From the NCBI GenBank assembly GCA_934546985.1, contig CAKTEE010000011.1, positions 3,839 to 67,838 of the forward strand: a stretch of DNA of 64,000 bases. The letters are read 5' to 3'. The position numbers and the translations under genes were made by a program. This DNA comes from an uncultured Eubacteriales bacterium. GTDB lineage: Bacteria > Bacillota > Clostridia > Oscillospirales > Acutalibacteraceae. Under the pieces are notes generated by a model that did no database searches, was not told the DNA's origin, and saw nothing but the letters and a program-made list of their open reading frames with translations. This document shows positions 27,176 to 36,341 of the stretch, one piece after another. How positions within the stretch are numbered: the stretch's first letter is position 1; every line of letters begins with the position of its first letter.

Positions 27176-27250
27176 AAAAGGGAGGATTCGAACCTCAGTG
27201 AACATTCTCACTTGCCAACTGACATGCTCTTCCGCTGAGCTAACCCGTTT
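27176..27250 (-). ncRNA. tRNA-like RNA next to rtcB
   Basis: About 75 nt with clear tRNA pieces: a perfect D-arm (TTAGCTCAGCGGAAGAGC, 27226-27243), a T-arm GAGG-TTCGAAT-CCTC (27182-27196) and a near-complete acceptor (AAACGG 27245-27250 with CCTTTT 27176-27181, one mismatch). The anticodon loop region reads TTGGCAA but its stem has only three pairs. The variable region is long and can form GTGA/TCAC instead. There is no CCA. It is not a normal decoding tRNA. A tRNA-like decoy or substrate for RtcB is the likely role (inference); a decayed tRNA is the alternative. Confidence 0.7.
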
Positions 27251-27252
27251 AT

Positions 27253-27382
27253 GGGTGGAGGATTTGAACCCCCGGCACTGCCGTGAGCTCCGTTTACGGA
27301 GCATCGCTGTCCGGACCGGCATACCGCAGGAAAATTTCCGCGGCACCGCAAGGGAAACAACCCCTTTGCATAGGTCCGGACA
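27253..27382 (-). ncRNA. Structured RNA with T-arm-like module, downstream of rtcB
   Basis: In 5' to 3' order on the minus strand: TGTCCGGACC (27373-27382) pairs with GGTCCGGACA (27308-27317), a 10-bp perfect stem closing two internal hairpins. Next is GCTCCG-TAAA-CGGAGC (27287-27302), a 6-bp hairpin. Then comes a tRNA T-arm GGGGG-TTCAAAT-CCTCC (27257-27273). It starts 58 bases after the rtcB stop. A stem formed by distant ends plus a tRNA-like module recalls YrlA-type Y RNAs, but no Ro gene is in the window. Any RtcB link is inferred from position. Confidence 0.65.
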
Positions 27383-27439
27383 AGCTTGTATCCAAGGTTT
27401 TAACACCTTATTACCAAAATCACATAAAACCACAGATGA

Positions 27440-28672
27440 TTAGCCCTTCACAACGCCAATGGTTTTCAGGCGCTTTATCGGTTTCACAAGATCTTTCTGG
27501 TTTTCCATTACCATATCAATATCTTTATAAGCAAAGCGGCTTTCTTCTGCAACGTCGGCTTTATAATGTTTGCCAAGCACAACGCCCTGTTCTTTTAAAT
27601 CGAGGATTACTTCTTCCGCAGAAAAACGTTCCATCGCGCCTTTGCGCGAATACTGCCGCCCTGCACCGTGGGAAGAGGAACAAAAGCTCATTTCATCGCC
27701 CAACCCTTCCACAACGTAGCTATAAGAACCCATTGCACCCGGAATTACTGCAAGTTCCCCTGCACGGGCGCGGGTCGCGCCTTTACGGTGTACCCATACA
27801 TTCCGGCCATAATGATGTTCAATCGCGGCATAATTATGGTGACAGTTAATTTCCTCTGTATAATGAAATTGAATATTGGTGTATTTACCTATCCATTTTT
27901 CTAAAATTGCGCGCACGGCATACATCATTTTACTGCGGTTTTCCGCTGCAAAATCAAGGGCAAGATTCATCCAGTTAATATACTGCTTCCCTTGGACTGT
28001 ATCTGTCGGCAAAAAAGCAAGCTTCCATTCATCCGGCACTTCAGAATACCATTTTCGGTTCATCTCCCGCGCTGCATTATGAAAATAGTCGCATACCTGC
28101 TTGCCGAAATTGCGGCTTCCGGAATGAATCATAATCCCCAAACAGCCATCGTCATCCTCCTGCAATTCAATAAAATGGTTACCTCCGCCAAGCGTACCGA
28201 TTTGATAATATCCTGCTTCTATTTGTCCGGTCAGTTCAGCGTCAGCTTCATATTTCTCCATATTTTCTAATGCACAATCCAATGTAACACAGCTTTGAAT
28301 GTTTTTATGATGATTAAAACCTACCGGGATATTCCGCAGAATATCCCCGATGACTGCTTGTATGAACGAACCGTTTCCCGTCATAATACTGCGCAGTTCT
28401 TCCACCTTGATATCTGTTCCTGTAAACGCCATCCCACAGCCAATATCCACTCCAACAGCGTTGGGAATAATAACGCCTGAAGCGGCAATCACGCCGCCGA
28501 TTGGCATTCCCTTTCCGGCATGGGTATCCGGCATCAGGCTGACCCATTGATGTATAAAAGGCAGGTTCGCAAGATGATACGCCTGTTCCAGACAGATTTC
28601 ATCCACATAGCTTTCATCGGGCAGCCACACTTTAATCGGAACCTTTGTGTTTTCATTTGCAATAACGAACAT
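27440..28672 (-). CDS. rtcB: RNA-splicing ligase RtcB
   Basis: This 410-aa enzyme joins RNA 2',3'-cyclic phosphate or 3'-phosphate ends to 5'-OH ends using GTP and Mn. It has the metal site AVGVDIGCGM, GGGNHFIEL and HSGSRNFG, and the guanylylated-His motif SSSHGAGRQYSR. The start is ATG 28670-28672 with GGGGAG 7 bases upstream; a longer frame adds eight residues without an RBS. The order rtcB, tRNA-like RNAs, slipin, with divergent WYL regulators, makes an RNA-damage repair role likely. Confidence 0.95.
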   Translation of the reverse strand: MFVIANENTKVPIKVWLPDESYVDEICLEQAYHLANLPFIHQWVSLMPDTHAGKGMPIGGVIAASGVIIPNAVGVDIGCGMAFTGTDIKVEELRSIMTGNGSFIQAVIGDILRNIPVGFNHHKNIQSCVTLDCALENMEKYEADAELTGQIEAGYYQIGTLGGGNHFIELQEDDDGCLGIMIHSGSRNFGKQVCDYFHNAAREMNRKWYSEVPDEWKLAFLPTDTVQGKQYINWMNLALDFAAENRSKMMYAVRAILEKWIGKYTNIQFHYTEEINCHHNYAAIEHHYGRNVWVHRKGATRARAGELAVIPGAMGSYSYVVEGLGDEMSFCSSSHGAGRQYSRKGAMERFSAEEVILDLKEQGVVLGKHYKADVAEESRFAYKDIDMVMENQKDLVKPIKRLKTIGVVKG

Positions 28673-28750
28673 GCTTTCTCTCCCCTTTTGTTTCATTGCC
28701 TAAAGTTTACCAGATATTTCCCGCTCTTTCATTTAAAAAAGTTTGCGAAG

Positions 28751-28779
28751 TTGCTTTATATCGTGAGATTTATTATAAT
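28751..28779 (+). promoter_or_regulatory. Promoter of the WYL regulator pair
   Basis: TTGCTT (28751-28756), 17 bases, TATAAT (28774-28779). It lies in the 124-base region shared with the divergent rtcB gene. Confidence 0.75.
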
Positions 28780-28796
28780 AATGCAGGGTGGGTTTT

Positions 28797-30035
28797 ATGG
28801 CGGAATTTTCAGAATTGATTAAAAAGTTTGACAAAATACGCGATTATATGCGGGACTTTTACGTATATGGCTTTAAATCGCGTACGGATTTTAACAAAAA
28901 ATCCGCACGTACCTATGATAATGAAAAACGCCGCATTGAAAGTTACATGGGCAAATATATGAAATGGGATTACAGCGGCGGCTCTAAAACATCGTTTATT
29001 TCCGTTGACTGCGCTAATATTCCCGTTAACCCGCTTTATGCGGCGTGGAAATCCAAAAGCTTCACTGCAAATGACATTATGCTGCATTTTTATATTTTAG
29101 ATGCCCTGCAAAACGGTGCAATGCCGGTAGAAACCCTAACAGACCTGATCAGCCAAAAAAGCGAACGAACTTTCGATGTTCAAACCGTACGCAATAAATG
29201 CAACGAATATATAAAACTTGGACTTCTGACCAAAGAAAAACAAGGCAAAGCCTTCCTTTACTCCCAGGTACCTCCAACGTTTCCTATAACGGAGGAACTA
29301 TTGGACGCTGTAAAATTTTATCAGGGGATTGCGCCGTTCGGCGAAATCGGCACTTATATTATGGACCGTGAAAATCAAGACAATGATTTATTTGCTTTTA
29401 AACACCATTATATTGCCCATACATTAGAAGACGGAATATTAATGGATTTGCTCAAAGCAATACGGACAAACCGCTGTATCATTTTTGAAAATCAAAGCGA
29501 ACGTACAGGCAAAACAATAACAATCTGCGCCCTTCCTCTGAAAATCCTTATCAGCGCCCAAACCGGACGGCGTTTTGCTTGCATGTATTCTTTTAAAAAC
29601 CGCAGATTTACCAGTTTCCGGCTTGACTATATCAAAACCATTGCTTTAGATGAGGAAATTCCATATGCAGAAGAGTTAAAAGAGAAATTAGAGCATAATC
29701 TGAATAAGGTTTGGGGCGTAGGATTCGGCGGCGTCCGCCGGTCTGAAATTCTCTGCATGAAACTGCATATTAACGAAAAATATGAAAATTACATCATTGA
29801 CCGCATCAAACGGGAAGGACAAGGCGGTGAACTTTTAAAAATAGACGCTGATACATTTTTGTTTACAAAGGAAATTTATGACACCACCGATATGTCCCCT
29901 TGGATAAAAACCTTTACCGGAAGAATCATCCGGTTGGAAGGCAGCAACCAAATGGTTATCAATCGTTTTTATAACGATATGAAACGAATGGCAGAGATGT
30001 ATGGAATCAAAACTGAGGGGAAAGGAGAGCCTTAA
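28797..30035 (+). CDS. WYL-domain transcriptional regulator
   Basis: This 412-aa protein has a basic helical N-terminus (FKSRTDFNKKSARTYDNEKRRIESYMG), a winged-helix-like middle (LTDLISQKSERTFDVQTVRNKCNEYIKLGLL) and a WYL domain (ALPLKILISAQTGRRFACMYSFKNRRFTSFRLDYI is its core region). WYL domains bind nucleic-acid ligands or nucleotides and control stress and defence genes. ATG 28797 is used, with AGGGTGGG just upstream; the GTG three codons earlier lies within the RBS. The next gene starts two bases after its stop. Confidence 0.85.
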   Translation: MAEFSELIKKFDKIRDYMRDFYVYGFKSRTDFNKKSARTYDNEKRRIESYMGKYMKWDYSGGSKTSFISVDCANIPVNPLYAAWKSKSFTANDIMLHFYILDALQNGAMPVETLTDLISQKSERTFDVQTVRNKCNEYIKLGLLTKEKQGKAFLYSQVPPTFPITEELLDAVKFYQGIAPFGEIGTYIMDRENQDNDLFAFKHHYIAHTLEDGILMDLLKAIRTNRCIIFENQSERTGKTITICALPLKILISAQTGRRFACMYSFKNRRFTSFRLDYIKTIALDEEIPYAEELKEKLEHNLNKVWGVGFGGVRRSEILCMKLHINEKYENYIIDRIKREGQGGELLKIDADTFLFTKEIYDTTDMSPWIKTFTGRIIRLEGSNQMVINRFYNDMKRMAEMYGIKTEGKGEP

Positions 30036-30037
30036 CA

Positions 30038-31012
30038 ATGGAATTGTTTTCAGAAATTTACGGCTGTTATTTTACTGTCGTCGCCCATATTCTGGAACAG
30101 GCGCAGCGTGGCCTGACCAAACATGAAATTGAACAGTTCGTCAACGAATACGGTTTTTATGAAAGCACCTTTCATCTTCTTCCTTCCCTTTTTTCAGGTG
30201 AATGGAGTCTGTTAAAAGAAAAAAATCAAAAATATTATTCCAGAGTGAGTACAGATACCAAAAGGCCTTTCACCACACTGGAAAAAGCATGGTTAAAGGC
30301 TCTTTTGGATGACCCGCGGATTACATTATTTTTAGACGAAAAAGCGCTTGACGTTATGCGTCAGACGTTGGAAAATATCGAGCCGCTTTATCTGCAAAAC
30401 GATTTTCTTATTTATGACCAGCATCTGGACGGAGATCCTTTCAGCGACCCTGCCTATGCGAAGCGGTTTCAAACCATTTTGAATGCCATTAAAACACAGC
30501 AGCCGCTTATGATTGGATATACAAGCAGTCAAATGGAAACCAGCAGACGTCTTTACTATCCCTATAAACTGTGTTATTCCGCACGGGATAATAAATTCCG
30601 GTTGCTATGCGCTTCCAACTATTTGCATCCGAAAAAATTATCAAAAATCACTTTGAATCTCGCACGGATATCCTCCGTAGAGCCTACAGAACAAGAAAGC
30701 GGCTATTTACCCAATTTAAACGTACTGTTTCGATCCTCCGCCTGCTCTGAACCCATTGTATTGGAAATTTTCAAAGAACGCAACGCATTGGAACGCTGCA
30801 TGCTTCAATTTGCCTCCTTTGAACGCCAGACAGAATATGACAAAGAACGGGATACTTATATCTGCCGTATCTGGTATGACCCTGCAGACGAAACTGAACT
30901 GTTAATCCGTATTTTAAGCTTCGGTCCAGTTGTTAAAGTCCTCAGTCCAAAACGTTTTTTAATGCAGATAAAAAAGAGAATCGCCTCACAAATAGAGCTT
31001 CTGGAAATGTAA
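30038..31012 (+). CDS. Second WYL-domain regulator
   Basis: This 324-aa protein is coupled to the previous gene. It has a helical N-terminal region resembling a DNA-binding domain (LTKHEIEQFVNEYGF), a WYL core (RRLYYPYKLCYSARDNKFRLLCAS) and a C-terminal WCX-like part (RILSFGPVVKVLSPKRFLMQIKKRI). With its neighbour it probably acts as a heteromeric sensor-regulator of the divergent rtcB locus, in place of the sigma-54 activator RtcR used in proteobacteria (inference). Confidence 0.85.
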   Translation: MELFSEIYGCYFTVVAHILEQAQRGLTKHEIEQFVNEYGFYESTFHLLPSLFSGEWSLLKEKNQKYYSRVSTDTKRPFTTLEKAWLKALLDDPRITLFLDEKALDVMRQTLENIEPLYLQNDFLIYDQHLDGDPFSDPAYAKRFQTILNAIKTQQPLMIGYTSSQMETSRRLYYPYKLCYSARDNKFRLLCASNYLHPKKLSKITLNLARISSVEPTEQESGYLPNLNVLFRSSACSEPIVLEIFKERNALERCMLQFASFERQTEYDKERDTYICRIWYDPADETELLIRILSFGPVVKVLSPKRFLMQIKKRIASQIELLEM

Positions 31013-31090
31013 GAAGAAATTATTCTTTCCTTTTTTCATTAATAAAAACCAAGTCTGCATAAATGGTGGGGTGCCATAACAAAGATTTCA

Positions 31091-31128
31091 AAAAGCGAGG
31101 TACAGTCAACAGACTGCACCTCGCTTTT
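31091..31128. terminator. Terminator of the WYL operon
   Basis: A long stem (AAAAGCGAGGT at 31091-31101 with ACCTCGCTTTT at 31118-31128, inner CAGTC/GACTG) with T-runs on both strands. Confidence 0.85.
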
Positions 31129-31210
31129 CTATATATTAACTTCCCGAAATATGTAATCTACTATGACATCGGACGGCAGCCGCAAAGATGCTGTGTAGGC
31201 AGGATCATGC

Positions 31211-32008
31211 TCATTTTAGAGAGCTCACAGAAGTATTGTAAAATCCATCTTTGGTATCACACATTACAGTAAGTTCACCATTATCAATAAATTTCTGTAT
31301 TCTTTTTGCGATGAAAATATCACCTGTAAAAACCTTTTGCATAAACAAAACCCTTCCGATAATATCGGAAATTTTACACGTATCTGTCGGGAAAGCTTCT
31401 CGTATTAAATCATCATAGTAGCTTATATCAGTGCTTATTATCATATCGTTCTCAACTACTCGTAACGGTGCATTTTCAGCCTTAAGTATTTGCCAACGGT
31501 TTGATAATTTTTCTATTTCTTGATAATTCAATATTCGTTCTCTATCTAAGAAAATTCCAAACAACTTTGGTTCAACTTCATCCCAACCATGATACTCTAT
31601 TTCACAATGAGCATCTCGCTTTATTCTTTCGGGTAATTCTATTATATGAATTTCGGTATCACTGTCTTTTAATAAATCAGCAATAAACAGCAGTCCACAC
31701 TGTGCATCAGGAGTATGATCTATCCAAATTCTTATCTTTTCAGGATTTGATTTTAACTTTTCTAAATCCTCTATGCTATGCTGCCAAAATTCATCAAATG
31801 AATCTTCTATATCTTCATACTTGTTATAGCTAAATGAAAATTGGGAATAAACACAAGATTTACGGGGACAGTCTTGAAAAACAATTGGCGATTTAATATT
31901 TCCTTCAGATAGCCCAAAGGAAATGCCTGCAATATTTTTTCTGCCACCGCCCAAGTGTGCTAATGTTAACGCCCTTTTTACAGAATCATTAAAACAAACT
32001 TCTAACAT
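31211..32008 (-). CDS. DUF1835/DUF3658 domain protein
   Basis: This 265-aa protein starts MLEVCFNDSVKRALTLAH, the DUF1835 opening, with the IWIDHTPDAQCGLLFIADLL stretch in the middle. The C-terminal part (VVENDMIISTDISYYDDLI, GRVLFMQKVFTGDIFIAKRI) is DUF3658-like with winged-helix character. The biochemical function of the family is unknown. RBS GGAGGTG, 6 bases from ATG. It is a single gene between two large intergenic gaps. Confidence 0.75.
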   Translation of the reverse strand: MLEVCFNDSVKRALTLAHLGGGRKNIAGISFGLSEGNIKSPIVFQDCPRKSCVYSQFSFSYNKYEDIEDSFDEFWQHSIEDLEKLKSNPEKIRIWIDHTPDAQCGLLFIADLLKDSDTEIHIIELPERIKRDAHCEIEYHGWDEVEPKLFGIFLDRERILNYQEIEKLSNRWQILKAENAPLRVVENDMIISTDISYYDDLIREAFPTDTCKISDIIGRVLFMQKVFTGDIFIAKRIQKFIDNGELTVMCDTKDGFYNTSVSSLK

Positions 32009-32097
32009 ATTGCACCTCCACTATCCACCTTATTTGTGCCGTTACGCAACATCTTCCTGCTTTCTTGATTTTAATTCTATTGTCACCACGAGAATAA

Positions 32098-32126
32098 GTA
32101 TAACAACCATTCTGTGGTTGTTATAC
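32098..32126. repeat. Perfect inverted repeat in the gap upstream of the DUF1835 gene
   Basis: GTATAACAACCA (32098-32109), 5-base loop, complement 32115-32126. It could be an operator or the end of an upstream RNA. The rest of the 32009-32312 gap shows no gene. Confidence 0.55.
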
Positions 32127-32312
32127 CATGTTTAATAAGGTTACACCTGTTTTCACACAATCTGATAAATACCTACACCCATAGTACAATACATAATCGA
32201 CCGAAAAACAACATTTTCCACCACTTGCCTAAATACTTCGTTACCGCACCACTCTACTAAAAGCGCGGCTTGTTTTTTCAGTTCCTATTTTATCTCAAAA
32301 AGCAATTCAATT

Positions 32313-34697
32313 CTACTTCACGGTAAATTGCAAGGTGCTGGATACTTTCATCCCTGTCCCATCAGTAACATAGGCCATTATCATATAAGTTCCAGATGAT
32401 ACCGGTGTAAACGAAAAGGTGTTTTTATCAGATTGGAGATTGCTATAACACACTTGACCACCGCTGCAAATATAAAGCGACCATGTATAGTTCGACGGCA
32501 TACCTCCCTGTGTTAGGACCGCAATATCTAAAGTTTCACCTTTTTGAAAAGAACCGGATACCTCAATATCAGATATATTCAAATCGTTAGGCTTAAATTT
32601 GGCTTCCAAAATACGATTAGAATCTACCGTCAGGATATAATACTGCGAAACTCCCTCTAACTTCTGACCATTTTCATACCAGCCGTCAAAAATGTAACCG
32701 GGGTCCGGCTGTGCAGCAATCAATGCAAACGAATCATTCTCAAACTTTCCGGAACCTTCTGCTGTACCGCCTTCGTCTGCGGTCAGTGCAAGCGTATATT
32801 CAAGCCGTGAAACACCGTGATCGCGGCCCGAAAAACCATCTTTGTCAATTTCAATCAAGCTATCACCACTGCCTAAAGAAACCGTTGCAAACTGATCAAA
32901 AGCCCAGTCGTCAGGGATACTATAACCCAAATTCCCGCTGAAACCAGTAGACATATCACCAACAAAGCTGCTGCAGGAATATCCAAGCTTTGAAATCCGG
33001 CTGCATACGTTCCTTGTACCGTAAATACCAGTTTTATATATGCTCTCGGACATCGCTTCATTTACTTTTTTGAAATATGGAATAACATTTGATGTAATTT
33101 CATAATCCATAGCATCAAAGTCAACGGCAAAATAAATAATGGTATCTTCCGGTATACCAAGCGCTGAAGCCTCTGTTATTGCCGCGTTTGCATCGGCAGT
33201 TCCCTGTTCTTCCGTAAAATAGGAAGCGGAACGCGCAGAGGTCTGGTAAATCGGAAAGAACCGCAAGCCGGCCTGAAAAATAATCTCCGCTTCTTCTTTT
33301 GTAAGCGCTTTACTGATTCCTCCGTTATATGTTCCCGTCAAGTATCTGCCTACATAACGATAGCCATGATTATAAAGCGTCTGCGCTTTTGCAGATGTCA
33401 AAATCGTAGCACAATCACATGCAAGCGCAGTACGTTCCACATCACCGCAGCTGATAAACAAAGACAGCCAAGTTCCTTTATCCGCCTTTCCTGTTACCGG
33501 AATCGCATACTTTTGCTGAAACGCCTGCATTGCCTGCTGTGTATCAACATCAAAAACTCCGTCAAAATTCCCATCACCAAAACCGTTAATATACAGCGCA
33601 AACTGCAGCAGTTCTGTGAATGCGGAAATTTGTTCTTCCGTATAGTATGCGCTGGCAGACGTACCCGGATAACGCCTTGCGGCAGACGCGTTTCTCTCAT
33701 AAGGGATTTCTGGACAGCAAAGCTTCGTTGTTACGCCAAAATTGCCATTGGCAACCCCTGTCGGCAGCCCTTCTTCCGCCTGCAAGGCGTATATCAGCGC
33801 TTTATTCGTGTTCCTTCCATATACGCCGTCACATGGGTTTAAACCTGTATAAGTCTTGTATTTTCTGTTTAACTTTTGCTGAAATGCACGAACATTTTCA
33901 TCACTTCCATATGAGGAAGGCAAAAGCTTAAAGCTATCCATAGACATCAGCGCTTTCATCACGTTAAGCGTAACAACGCCATTGGGGTCAATAAAACCTG
34001 CATCCTTCTTTAATTGCTTCACTGCGTTCTCCACAGTTTCATCAAACACGGCGTTAAAGGTAACAACTCCATTTTTGTCTTCATACACATGATATCCGGG
34101 AGAATATCCCTTACACCAAAGCGCACCCTGCAAAATGGCAAATTTTTTATCCGTAACGCCGTCCTGTCTCTTTAAAATGTTCTTCTCATAAAGTGCGCTT
34201 GTACTCGGTCCGAAAGAATTCGCCAAACTGGTGATTCCCAATTCATGCTGCAAAGCACGAAGCAAACCATAAACCGTTGGCCATCCGGTCTTTCCATCCT
34301 CCGGAACTGAACCAAATCCCGACACATTGCCGTATTCCTGATTCAGCCATTTTTGAGTTAAATAAACCATGGGATCGCCTATTGTCTTGCTTGCCGCATA
34401 AGCCATTGCTTCCCCAATATTTTTACGATTCCGAATGATACCTGTATCACCAGTTTCAGACAAACCGGCTGTTTCAGGATGATAATTATCCTCAACCTGA
34501 ATATTTGCATTGACAAGTTCAAAAGTACTTTCTCCGTCAATCTCCTGAACAGAAGGTAAATTTTTATCCAAACCTGTCCCTGCAAAAATCGGTAAAGAAA
34601 AAAGTTCAACTATAACAAGAACGCTTATAAACAGCGCCATAAATTTTTTTAAATGTCCATATATATTTGCCACAATAACAATACATCCTTTTTTCAT
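32313..34697 (-). CDS. Secreted peptidoglycan-binding and DUF1906 (glycosidase-like) protein
   Basis: This 794-aa protein has an N-terminal signal/membrane segment (FMALFISVLVIVELFSLPIFAG) followed by several peptidoglycan-binding-1-like units in the first half (FQQKLNRKYKTYTGLNPCDG, MQAFQQKYAIPVTGKADKGT). A DUF1906 glycoside-hydrolase-like domain follows at about 425-640 (RYVGRYLTGTYNGGISKALT, IYFAVDFDAMDYE), then an InlB B-repeat-like unit (PGYIFDGWYENGQKL) and a final Ig-like domain. It probably acts in the cell wall or spore cortex/coat. RBS AAGGAT close to the start. It may pair with a lysozyme-like fold, but activity is not proven. Confidence 0.82.
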   Translation of the reverse strand: MKKGCIVIVANIYGHLKKFMALFISVLVIVELFSLPIFAGTGLDKNLPSVQEIDGESTFELVNANIQVEDNYHPETAGLSETGDTGIIRNRKNIGEAMAYAASKTIGDPMVYLTQKWLNQEYGNVSGFGSVPEDGKTGWPTVYGLLRALQHELGITSLANSFGPSTSALYEKNILKRQDGVTDKKFAILQGALWCKGYSPGYHVYEDKNGVVTFNAVFDETVENAVKQLKKDAGFIDPNGVVTLNVMKALMSMDSFKLLPSSYGSDENVRAFQQKLNRKYKTYTGLNPCDGVYGRNTNKALIYALQAEEGLPTGVANGNFGVTTKLCCPEIPYERNASAARRYPGTSASAYYTEEQISAFTELLQFALYINGFGDGNFDGVFDVDTQQAMQAFQQKYAIPVTGKADKGTWLSLFISCGDVERTALACDCATILTSAKAQTLYNHGYRYVGRYLTGTYNGGISKALTKEEAEIIFQAGLRFFPIYQTSARSASYFTEEQGTADANAAITEASALGIPEDTIIYFAVDFDAMDYEITSNVIPYFKKVNEAMSESIYKTGIYGTRNVCSRISKLGYSCSSFVGDMSTGFSGNLGYSIPDDWAFDQFATVSLGSGDSLIEIDKDGFSGRDHGVSRLEYTLALTADEGGTAEGSGKFENDSFALIAAQPDPGYIFDGWYENGQKLEGVSQYYILTVDSNRILEAKFKPNDLNISDIEVSGSFQKGETLDIAVLTQGGMPSNYTWSLYICSGGQVCYSNLQSDKNTFSFTPVSSGTYMIMAYVTDGTGMKVSSTLQFTVK

Positions 34698-35419
34698 TTT
34701 ATCCTTTGAAAAACGTACGCTGTAAAACTTACGTGAACGCTCCCAAATTTTAATTTATTATATCATGATTTTATTCGAAATACAAACCACACAAAACGTG
34801 TATTTATATGCTTCTTATACTTCCAAAACAGCCATTACGAAAGCTATAATCGGTCCTAATTGCCTCAATTTGGATGTTCATAGGAATAGAAGCACTGGGC
34901 ATTGCTTTTGGGGCAAGTTTTCAACGTGTTTTAACCGAAACATCCGTTTCTGTTGGAATAAAACATGGAATCCATGTTTTTATCATAATCGTTTCACCTG
35001 GATTTGCATCTGTTTCTTCCTCGATTTTATATCACAATACGTTCGTTTCATCATTTTATATGATTAAAAGCACAAGTTTACTCTTTTCCTGACTGCTCAT
35101 AAAGGCAAAAGCAGGGGCAAAAAATCTCATAACAAGATATAATAGAGCGTGATAAGCGGAAAACCATGACATATGTGCGAATATTATTAATGAATAACAT
35201 ACAAGCGTGCGCAAAAGAGATTACAGACAAGGAAATCATCTTTGCATAAATATAGAAAAACGGCAGGGAGAAATCTCTGCCGTCAATTATGTCAATAGAT
35301 TTCAGAGATAGTTTTTGACCACTTGTATTCCGAAATCAACCGACTGTCGCAAATTCATTGAAACTATTGTTTGCTTTATCTATAATGGCATTGTAAAGGA
35401 TAGGAAAGAGGTGGTTATA
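34698..35419 (+). other. Gene-poor stretch with a decayed membrane-protein frame
   Basis: About 720 bases without an intact gene. A frame at 34874-35092 (72 aa, starting MFIGIEALGIAFGASFQR) is hydrophobic and weakly recalls the DUF3021 gene downstream (GFGASS followed by a KxxGI stretch). It lacks an RBS and is read as a remnant. A 27-codon frame at 35167-35250 (MTYVRILLMNNIQACAKE) also looks like a fragment. Confidence 0.35.
35260..35283. terminator. Hairpin with GAAA tetraloop
   Basis: ACGGCAGGGA and TCTCTGCCGT form a 10-bp stem (one G-U) with a GAAA loop. No T-run follows. It probably ended the decayed gene upstream. Confidence 0.45.
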
Positions 35420-35860
35420 ATGCAGATTGAAATTAAAATTGACAGTTCTTATACTGACCCTCAAATAATTATATTGACTGCTTCCATGACAGATGATGTG
35501 AACAACATTATAAAAAAGCTCTCAGGAGATGTTTCACAAATAATTTCCGGTTATAAAGATGAAAAAATCGAAATATTAGAACAGGCAGATTTAATTCGGA
35601 TTTATACAAATGCCGGAAAAGTTTTTGCAGTTACCAATAAAAGTGAATATCTTCTGCGGCTTAGATTATATGAATTAGAAAAGCGGTTACCCCTCAATCA
35701 ATTCATTCGCATATCAAATTCGGAGATTATAAATTTAAAAAGGGTTAATCACTTTGATTTAAGTTTTACAGGTACAATTTGTGTGAAATTGTCTAATGGA
35801 ACAACAACATATGTATCCAGACGATATGTTTCAAAACTAAAAAAATTATTAGGGATATGA
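35420..35860 (+). CDS. LytTR DNA-binding domain regulator
   Basis: This 146-aa protein has an N-terminal helical/beta part and a C-terminal LytTR domain at about 50-146 (DLIRIYTNAGKVFAVT, YELEKRLPLNQFIRISNSEI, YVSRRYVSKLKKLLGI). It lacks a receiver domain. In Firmicutes such stand-alone LytTR proteins are paired with a DUF3021 membrane protein, as here (10 bases downstream), and the pair acts as a regulatory module. ATG 35420 has AGAGGTGG 6 bases upstream; the longer frame is unsupported. Confidence 0.9.
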   Translation: MQIEIKIDSSYTDPQIIILTASMTDDVNNIIKKLSGDVSQIISGYKDEKIEILEQADLIRIYTNAGKVFAVTNKSEYLLRLRLYELEKRLPLNQFIRISNSEIINLKRVNHFDLSFTGTICVKLSNGTTTYVSRRYVSKLKKLLGI

Positions 35861-35870
35861 GGTAAACTTT

Positions 35871-36341
35871 ATGAAAAAGAAAATCTTTTTACGCAGTCTT
35901 TTAGGATTTCCCATCGGAATCGAAATAGGATATTTAATCACGATATTCACTTCTCTCGGTTTGAAAAACGGATATTATTCCCCCTGCGTATCTGAACTCA
36001 TATCAATTATGGGAAATGAAATCAATGCAGTTATTTTACAAACAGTTCTCTGTGGAATATTGGGTACAGGATTTGGGGCAAGTTCAGTAATATGGGAAAT
36101 GGATAATTGGAGCATTGTAAAACAGACAGGAATTTATTTTTCAATTGTTTCGGTAATAATGCTGCCAATTGCTTATTTTGCATATTGGATGGAGCATAGT
36201 GTAATCGGATTTTTGATCTATTTCGGAATTTTTGTTTTAATTTTTACAACGATATGGATTACACAGTTTATTAGGGGCAAACACACCGTAAAAAAAATGA
36301 ATGAAAAATTATCCCAAACAAAGGACAACAGAAATGAGTGA
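35871..36341 (+). CDS. DUF3021 membrane protein
   Basis: This 156-aa protein has four membrane segments and the conserved family regions YYSPCVSELISIMGNEINAV, GFGASSVIWEMDNWS and YFAYWMEHSVIGF, with a basic C-terminus. It is the usual partner of LytTR regulators and probably restrains or senses for the upstream protein at the membrane (inference). Its 3' end overlaps the next small gene by 8 bases. Confidence 0.88.
   Translation: MKKKIFLRSLLGFPIGIEIGYLITIFTSLGLKNGYYSPCVSELISIMGNEINAVILQTVLCGILGTGFGASSVIWEMDNWSIVKQTGIYFSIVSVIMLPIAYFAYWMEHSVIGFLIYFGIFVLIFTTIWITQFIRGKHTVKKMNEKLSQTKDNRNE

Noticed and set aside
27102..27443. Open frames on both strands over the rtcB-slipin gap
   Set aside because: They lie across structured tRNA-like RNA and have no RBS or protein-like composition.
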